A program made the position numbers and the translations under genes. Positions 1 to 4,047 of a stretch of 9,822 bases of DNA are shown one piece after another; the stretch's first letter is position 1, and each line of letters begins with the position of its first letter. This DNA is from an uncultured bacterium (GTDB lineage Bacteria; Bacillota; Clostridia; Lachnospirales; Lachnospiraceae): assembly GCA_946543095.1 (NCBI GenBank), contig CAMNLO010000039.1, positions 1 through 9,822 of the forward strand, in the 5' to 3' direction. Under the pieces are notes generated by a model that saw nothing but the letters and a program-made list of their open reading frames with translations, had not been told where the DNA came from and made no database searches.

Positions 1-1600
1 TCAGCCAGTTTCTCAGAAGATTGGCTGCGGCTTCGGGATTTTCGTCCACAAATTTCTCGATGAGTTTTCTGGTCTCGGATTTGGTCTCCGCTTCAATGGC
101 GTCCATCTCCTCCTGAGGCATGGACTGCAGAAGATCCTCCACGGAAAGCTCCTCCTCGGGCTCCACCACCTTCTCCTTGCGCATGCTGCGCAGCACCACG
201 AAGGCCAGCAGCAGAAGGATGATGGCGATGAGGATGATCTGCAGGATATCGGTGAGTCCGAACCTGCCGCCCTGACGGTCGATGAAAAGATTCTCCTCAT
301 AGGCCAGAATGGAGACACTGGCAAGGGGGATCCCGGTGGCATTTGCCACGATGCTGTAGAGATCCTGGTCCACCTCCATCTTGGTGCGGCCCTTGTTGGC
401 AGTCTTGTACTGTTCCCAGGTGATGCCGTCCAGAAGTCCCTGGCTCCTGGCCTCTTCCTCTCTGATCACATTAAAGGCGATGGCCGTTACGGACACGGAG
501 GAGGTGGAATACTGGATGGCGCCCGCAGCCCTGTTCTGCTTGGTAATGGACTCGTTGGGCAGGTACTTATAATTGTTCTCCGTAGTGGAGGAGGAAGAAT
601 TCGTGTCGTTCTGGAATACGTAAGTGGTGTCGTTCTCCACATTGGAGTCGGTGCCGGGAACCAGGCCGCCGCCGCTGGTGGACTCGGAGGAATACTCGTT
701 GGACTCCGCGTAGAGTCCCTGGTCCTGGCCTTCCGCTGCGGTGTAGGTGTGGTCCGTGCGCTCGTAGACCGAGAAATCCAGATCCAGATTGCTGGCCACT
801 TCCACCTGATCGAAAAGGTTGGTATTTAATAACACCTGCTTTACTTCGCTCCTCACCAGATTTTCCGCCTGTGCCTTCACGGAAAGCTGGGTGGTGGCGG
901 AGCCGGTCATGGTGTACTGGTCGTCTCCGGAGAAGAGCATATTGCCGTCGGTGTCCATGATGGTGATATTGGTGGTCTCCTCGTTGCCCAGGGCCGTGGC
1001 CACGGCTCTGGCCAGGAAGGCCGCCTGATCGTTCGTGAATTCGTCGATCAGGTCCAGGACGATGGCTGCGGAAGCATCCCTGGATTCAGAGATCAGGGTA
1101 CCGTCGTTCTGGGGGAGGTTTAGCTCCACATAAGCGGCGCGGATGGCCGCGAACTTATCGATGAAATCCTTTTCCAGTTTGTTCTCCAGATAGAGCACAT
1201 AGCGCTTCTGCTTGTCGGATTCCGTGGTGGAAAAGCCCCCTGCGGTAACATCATCGATGGTGTAGCCGGAGGCCTTGATCTCGTTGGCGCCCAGAAGGAG
1301 CCTTGCGTCCGCCGCCTGGGAGGCCAGGATCCTGAACTCCAGGCCGTCATCGGAATTGGTGTAGGTGAAATCCTCACTGTCCAGAAGTTCCTTTACCTGG
1401 GAGGCTTCCTTGGTGTCCTCACAGACGACCAGGGGCTCATATTTGGGGCGGGTCAGGACCGTGACCAGGATCACCACAGCCATGACCACCACGGCGCCGG
1501 CCGCGACGATCAGGGTCTTCTGGCGGGAGGTGAAGCGTCCCCACCACTCTTTGATCTTTTCGATGAGCTCGCGTATGCGGGCCAGGATGCGTTCCTGCAT
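1..1600 (-). CDS. fliF: Flagellar MS-ring protein FliF (3' end cut by window edge)
   Basis: FliF forms the membrane-embedded MS ring, the base on which the rod, the C ring and the export gate are built. 533 codons are visible. The ATG at 1598-1600 follows AAGGAG (1609-1614) by 8 bases. Residues 29-49 are the first membrane helix (TLIVAAGAVVVMAVVILVTV) and about 448-470 the second (ILQIILIAIILLLLAFVVL). Between them is the periplasmic ring-building region, with a Ser/Gly/Asn-rich low-complexity stretch (YSSESTSGGG, NDTNSSSSTTENN) where the family is variable. The cytoplasmic tail ends in IEKFVDENPEAAANLLRNWL, the FliG-binding signature found at the extreme C terminus of Firmicute FliF, so only a few codons are missing. 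It is the last visible gene of the flgB operon; fliG would be expected next. No frameshift is seen over the whole length. Confidence 0.96.
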   Translation of the reverse strand, partial: MQERILARIRELIEKIKEWWGRFTSRQKTLIVAAGAVVVMAVVILVTVLTRPKYEPLVVCEDTKEASQVKELLDSEDFTYTNSDDGLEFRILASQAADARLLLGANEIKASGYTIDDVTAGGFSTTESDKQKRYVLYLENKLEKDFIDKFAAIRAAYVELNLPQNDGTLISESRDASAAIVLDLIDEFTNDQAAFLARAVATALGNEETTNITIMDTDGNMLFSGDDQYTMTGSATTQLSVKAQAENLVRSEVKQVLLNTNLFDQVEVASNLDLDFSVYERTDHTYTAAEGQDQGLYAESNEYSSESTSGGGLVPGTDSNVENDTTYVFQNDTNSSSSTTENNYKYLPNESITKQNRAAGAIQYSTSSVSVTAIAFNVIREEEARSQGLLDGITWEQYKTANKGRTKMEVDQDLYSIVANATGIPLASVSILAYEENLFIDRQGGRFGLTDILQIILIAIILLLLAFVVLRSMRKEKVVEPEEELSVEDLLQSMPQEEMDAIEAETKSETRKLIEKFVDENPEAAANLLRNWL

Positions 1601-1642
1601 TTAGGATTCTCCTTAAGGGGTGGTTAGTGTCTGTTTGTCTTC

Positions 1643-1690
1643 GCAAGCAAGCTTGCAGGCAGAGCAGATGCGGCGCAGGAGCTTATGCGC
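1643..1690 (-). repeat. Two short hairpins in the fliE-fliF spacer
   Basis: The 90-base spacer between the fliE stop and the fliF start contains two inverted repeats. GCGCA/TGCGC (1673-1677 and 1686-1690) abuts the fliE stop, and GCAAGC/GCTTGC (1643-1648 and 1651-1656) has a 2-base centre. Neither is followed by a T-tract, so neither reads as an intrinsic terminator. They may be mRNA processing or stability elements that adjust FliE to FliF ratios. No promoter was recognised here. Confidence 0.45.
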
Positions 1691-2062
1691 TCATATCTGC
1701 ATCTGCATGATCTCTTTGTAGGCTTCCAGAAATTTGTCTCTCACCGCTACGGTGTACTGCAATGCGGTATTGGCTTTGGAGAGGGCGATGGCCAGCTCGT
1801 GGGTGTTCTCCGTTTCGCCGAGGGCCCAGCGCATCTGCTCGTTCTCGGAATCCGACAGATACCCGTTGGTGGTCATCAGATTGTTCACGGCGGTGTCCAG
1901 CATGGTCTGGAACATATTACCGGGATCCCCGTCACGTCTCTCCACCGTGATGGAATCTCCCAAAAGGGTCCCGTAGGTGGTCAGCTTTCCCACCTTCCCT
2001 TTTTCTCCCGCCGCGTCCCTTATGACCCGGGAGCTGATATTTCTCAGAGCGTTAATGTCCAT
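1691..2062 (-). CDS. fliE: Flagellar hook-basal body complex protein FliE
   Basis: FliE joins the MS ring to the proximal rod and is an early substrate of the flagellar type III exporter. The protein is 123 residues, close to the usual 100-120. The conserved C-terminal half is recognisable: an amphipathic helical stretch ELAIALSKANTALQYTVAVR followed by DKFLEAYKEIMQMQI, equivalent to the classic RDKxxEAYxEIMxMQ ending. The N-terminal part (residues 1-50) is polar and poorly conserved, as usual. The ATG at 2060-2062 lies 12 bases after the flgC stop; its weak SD-like AAGGCAGG overlaps that stop codon, which suggests translational coupling. The order flgB-flgC-fliE-fliF is the standard Gram-positive rod/MS-ring operon. 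Confidence 0.94.
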   Translation of the reverse strand: MDINALRNISSRVIRDAAGEKGKVGKLTTYGTLLGDSITVERRDGDPGNMFQTMLDTAVNNLMTTNGYLSDSENEQMRWALGETENTHELAIALSKANTALQYTVAVRDKFLEAYKEIMQMQI

Positions 2063-2074
2063 GGGCTACCTGCC

Positions 2075-2521
2075 TTATCCCTGTCCGATGTCCAGGCCCC
2101 GCGAGGCGATGGCCTTGCTGGCGTTAAATGCCGTGGCGTTGGCTTCATAGCCTCTGGAGGCGTCGATCAGGTTCGTCATCTCCGTTACGATGCTCACATT
2201 GGGATACCAGACATAGCCGTCCTCGTCCGCGTCGGGATGGGAGGGGTCATAGGCTCTGATCAGGTCGTTCTTGGTGTCCTCGTAGATACCTCCTACCTTA
2301 ACGCCCTGGCCCGTGAAGCGGTTCTTCGCCTTGTTCAGCACATGGGCAAAGGGCTCGGAAAAACCTTTTTCCTCGAAGGTCACCACCTTCCTGCGATAGG
2401 GCGTGCCGTCCGCGGTGCGGGTGGTATTGGCATTGGCCACGTTCTCCGCGATCACATCCATGCGGAAACGCTGGGCCGTCATACCGGAGGAGTTAATGTC
2501 AAAGGAATTGAATATGCTCAT
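2075..2521 (-). CDS. flgC: Flagellar basal-body rod protein FlgC
   Basis: FlgC is a proximal rod subunit exported through the flagellar type III system and assembled on top of FliE. The protein is 148 residues, the usual size. The N terminus MSIFNSFDINSSGMTAQRFR followed by MDVIAENVANANTTRT is the rod/hook family signature (S-G-M-x-A-x-x-x-x-x-x-x-x-x-N-x-A-N). The C terminus has NVSIVTEMTNLIDASRGYEA followed by NATAFNASKAIASRGLDIG, the matching heptad-repeat helix that packs against it. The start overlaps the flgB stop by four bases (ATGA, 2518-2521), so translation is very likely coupled. The fliE start follows 12 bases after the stop. Confidence 0.97.
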   Translation of the reverse strand: MSIFNSFDINSSGMTAQRFRMDVIAENVANANTTRTADGTPYRRKVVTFEEKGFSEPFAHVLNKAKNRFTGQGVKVGGIYEDTKNDLIRAYDPSHPDADEDGYVWYPNVSIVTEMTNLIDASRGYEANATAFNASKAIASRGLDIGQG

Positions 2522-2913
2522 TTCATCACCGCCTTCAGATTCTGAAACTCACTGTTAATGCAGCGCATCAGTCCGTTGTACTTGATCTGGTTCGCAGCCA
2601 GCTCCACGTTTTCGGTGTCGATGTCCACATTATTGCCGTCCAGCCTGTAGGAATATGCCTCCGAGTCCATGTAGGTGGTGGGGATCAGCTCCTTTAAATG
2701 GCGGTTCATGCGCCTCACCTTGTAATCGATGGACTCATAGCGGCTTGCCCCCATGGCGGTCCTCAGCTGGGACTCAAAGTCCACATCCATCCGCTTGTAC
2801 AGAGGGGTGGCAGCATTGGCCAGGTTGTTTGCGAGAGCTTCGTTTCTCAGCCAGGAGCCGTCAGCTGCCTTGCCGATCACATTGATGTAGTCAAAGGCAT
2901 TCGTCTTGAACAT
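2518..2913 (-). CDS. flgB: Flagellar basal-body rod protein FlgB
   Basis: FlgB is the first proximal rod subunit, placed directly on FliE and the MS ring. The protein is 131 residues. The family motif is seen at residues 23-45: NNLANAATPLYKR followed by MDVDFESQL, equivalent to N-x-A-N-x-x-T-P-x-Y-K-x-x-x-x-x-F. The central part is polar (TTYMDSEAYSYRLDGNNVDI) with the typical DGNNVDIDxE turn. The C terminus NQIKYNGLMRCINSEFQNLK is the usual helical ending. ATG at 2911-2913 is the only possible start, because an in-frame TAA lies two codons upstream. It is the first gene of the flgB-flgC-fliE-fliF operon, about 29 bases below a strong sigma-A promoter. Confidence 0.97.
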   Translation of the reverse strand: MFKTNAFDYINVIGKAADGSWLRNEALANNLANAATPLYKRMDVDFESQLRTAMGASRYESIDYKVRRMNRHLKELIPTTYMDSEAYSYRLDGNNVDIDTENVELAANQIKYNGLMRCINSEFQNLKAVMK

Positions 2914-2933
2914 AGTTTACATAACTCTCCTCT
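2914..2933 (-). promoter_or_regulatory. flgB ribosome binding site with an ATG-TAA start-stop
   Basis: Read on the minus strand, the leader is AGAGGAGAGTT-ATG-TAA-ACT-ATG. The SD (GAGGAGAG) is about 4-5 bases from the first ATG, the optimal distance, but that ATG is followed at once by TAA. The true flgB ATG lies 9 bases further, about 13 from the SD, which is long. A ribosome may therefore start and stop on the minimal ORF and reinitiate at flgB, or bind with poor spacing. Either could hold down rod-protein synthesis. Confidence 0.6.
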
Positions 2934-2948
2934 TATGTCACCTTTTTT

Positions 2949-2977
2949 ATTATATTGACAAACTCATTAAATGACAA
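2949..2977 (-). promoter_or_regulatory. Sigma-A type promoter of the flgB operon
   Basis: On the minus strand TTGTCA (2972-2977) and TATAAT (2949-2954) are separated by exactly 17 bases: a perfect -10 and one mismatch in the -35. The predicted start is near 2942, giving a leader of about 29 bases with the flgB SD inside it. No sigma-D (TAAA-N15-GCCGATAA) element was seen, so the rod operon looks like an early gene set read by the housekeeping sigma factor. Confidence 0.8.
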
Positions 2978-2980
2978 GAG

Positions 2981-3032
2981 TTATCAACGCATTTTCCACA
3001 AATTATTGTGGGTTTTCGTGATATTATCCACA
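2981..3032 (+). promoter_or_regulatory. DnaA box and two DnaA-box-like sites
   Basis: TTATCCACA at 3024-3032 is a perfect match to the bacterial DnaA box TTATnCACA. TTTTCCACA at 2992-3000 has one mismatch and TTATCAACG at 2981-2989 two; all three have the same orientation. They lie just upstream of the flgB -35. One perfect 9-mer could occur by chance in AT-rich DNA, so the cluster is suggestive only. Confidence 0.4.
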
Positions 3033-3040
3033 AGCTGTGG
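2996..3040. repeat. Pair of CCACA/TGTGG inverted repeats upstream of the flgB promoter
   Basis: CCACAA-ATTA-TTGTGG (2996-3011) and CCACA-AGC-TGTGG (3028-3040) are two short dyads whose centres are about 30 bases apart, close to three helical turns. Relative to the predicted flgB start near 2942 they centre at about -61 and -92, typical activator positions. They look like two sites for a dimeric regulator. The first also overlaps a degenerate CodY-box-like sequence (2990-3004). Confidence 0.5.
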
Positions 3041-3046
3041 TGTTTA

Positions 3047-3124
3047 GTTCACATAACAACGTTGACATAAATTCAACAGTTAACATAATTCAATAACATA
3101 ACGAATATAATTCTGTTGACATAA
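3047..3124 (+). repeat. Array of GTTnACATAA direct repeats
   Basis: Five copies lie in an AT-rich block (24 G or C among 90 bases, 3041-3130): GTTCACATAA 3047, GTTGACATAA 3061, GTTAACATAA 3079, AATAACATAA 3092 (two mismatches) and GTTGACATAA 3115. A sixth, GTTTACATAA 2915-2924, spans the flgB leader. Start-to-start spacings in the block are 14, 18, 13 and 23. Only position 4 varies in the good copies. The core TTnACA recalls PhoP/OmpR-family tandem boxes, but the spacing does not keep the 11-base period expected of those. Confidence 0.6.
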
Positions 3125-3131
3125 TCAGGAT

Positions 3132-3181
3132 GGTGTTTCCCAGGGGTATGACATGGATCGATCCGCCGAGAAACACCCCTG
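3132..3181. repeat. Overlapping, mutually exclusive inverted repeats
   Basis: GGTGTTTC (3132-3139) pairs with GAAACACC (3170-3177), while CAGGGGT (3141-3147) pairs with ACCCCTG (3175-3181). Both right arms share bases 3175-3177, so only one stem can form fully at a time. Between them is a perfect 10-base palindrome, GGATCGATCC (3155-3164). There is no T-tract. The region lies between the codY terminator and the AT-rich flgB control region, in either a distal codY 3' UTR or an independent structured element. Confidence 0.45.
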
Positions 3182-3187
3182 ACAACG

Positions 3188-3240
3188 CACAAAAGGGATC
3201 TACACAGGCGGAGACGCCGCCATGCATAAATCCCTTTATC
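3188..3240 (-). terminator. Probable terminator after codY
   Basis: On the minus strand AAAGGGAT (3230-3237) pairs with ATCCCTTT (3192-3199), enclosing a second stem GGCGG-CGTCT-CCGCC (3206-3220). The outer stem's right arm ends in TTTT-G. It begins about 27 bases after the codY stop. The T-run is short and partly inside the stem, so termination may be partial, but it is the best candidate for the end of the topA-codY transcript. Confidence 0.55.
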
Positions 3241-3264
3241 ACGCTCAATCCCTTCTGTATTCGA

Positions 3265-4047
3265 TTATCTGCCGCGCTTTTTCATTACCTCGATCTCATC
3301 ATACACGGCATCGTTGAGCACCTTGATGTAGGTTCCCTTCATCCCGGAGGATTTGGACTGGATCACCCCTGCGCTCTCGAATTTCCTGAGGGCGTTCACG
3401 ATAACAGACCTGGTAATCCCTGCCCTGTCCGCGATCTTGGAGGCCACAAGGATCCCCTCCATGCCTCCCAGCTCCTCGAAGACCTGCACAATGGCCTCCA
3501 TTTCGGAGAAGGAAAGGGTGCTGATGGCGCTTTTGACCACCGCCACTTTCCTGGACTCCTCCGCGTTTTCCTCGTTGACGGCCCGGAGCATTTCCAGGCT
3601 CACCACCGTGGTGCCGTACTCGCAGAGGATGATATCGTCGATCTCATAGCTACCGCCGGGTTTATAGAGAAACAGGGTTCCCAGACGCTCTCCCGCGATC
3701 TCGATGGGGGAGATGATGGCCTGAAGTCCCGCGATCTCCTGCTCCTTGAAGCCCAGAGTCAGCAGATTTACATTTTCCTTTGTGGACAGAACGCTCAAAA
3801 ACCGCTCATTCAATACGGGATCAATAAAATCCCCCACTCTGCCTTCCGCGAAGGCCCTCAGCTCCTGCCCGGCGGATAATCTTGCCGCTCCCAGGATCTT
3901 GCCTTTTTTGCTTAAGACCAGAGCCTCCGAGCTTAAGATCTCCCGCATGACCTTACAGATATCATTGAAGGCCACCTTGCTGGAGTGGTTGTTATGCAGC
4001 AGTTTTTCAATCTTCCTGGTCTTGTCCAGCAGTTCCACGCTGCTCAC
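3265..4047 (-). CDS. codY: GTP-sensing global transcriptional regulator CodY
   Basis: CodY is a cytoplasmic DNA-binding regulator that, in relatives, represses nitrogen, amino-acid, competence and motility genes when GTP and branched-chain amino acids are plentiful. The protein is 260 residues, the family norm. An N-terminal GAF sensor spans about 1-155 (ERLGTLFLYKP at 120-130, then the linker with CEYGTTVVSLEMLR). The winged helix at about 200-245 is nearly identical to Bacillus CodY: ASKIADRAGITRSVIVNALR, then KFESAGVIQSKSSGMKGTYI. The start is GTG (4045-4047), giving MSSVELLDKTRKI, matching the family start; its SD AAAGGAGG lies 12 bases upstream inside topA. It overlaps topA by 41 bases, so the two are one transcript. 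The residues that line the isoleucine pocket in Bacillus are not well kept here (see findings). Confidence 0.97.
   Translation of the reverse strand: MSSVELLDKTRKIEKLLHNNHSSKVAFNDICKVMREILSSEALVLSKKGKILGAARLSAGQELRAFAEGRVGDFIDPVLNERFLSVLSTKENVNLLTLGFKEQEIAGLQAIISPIEIAGERLGTLFLYKPGGSYEIDDIILCEYGTTVVSLEMLRAVNEENAEESRKVAVVKSAISTLSFSEMEAIVQVFEELGGMEGILVASKIADRAGITRSVIVNALRKFESAGVIQSKSSGMKGTYIKVLNDAVYDEIEVMKKRGR

Noticed and set aside
1685..2545. A 286-codon plus-strand open frame
   Set aside because: It is wholly antisense to fliE and flgC, whose minus-strand products are clearly recognisable.
2914..3264. The codY-flgB gap as a chromosomal or plasmid origin
   Set aside because: Only one perfect DnaA box is present, there is no dnaA, dnaN or rep gene nearby, and a strong flgB promoter explains why the region is AT-rich.
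3130..3879. A 249-codon plus-strand open frame beginning in the codY-flgB gap
   Set aside because: Most of it is antisense to codY, it lacks an SD, and its first part runs through hairpin sequences.
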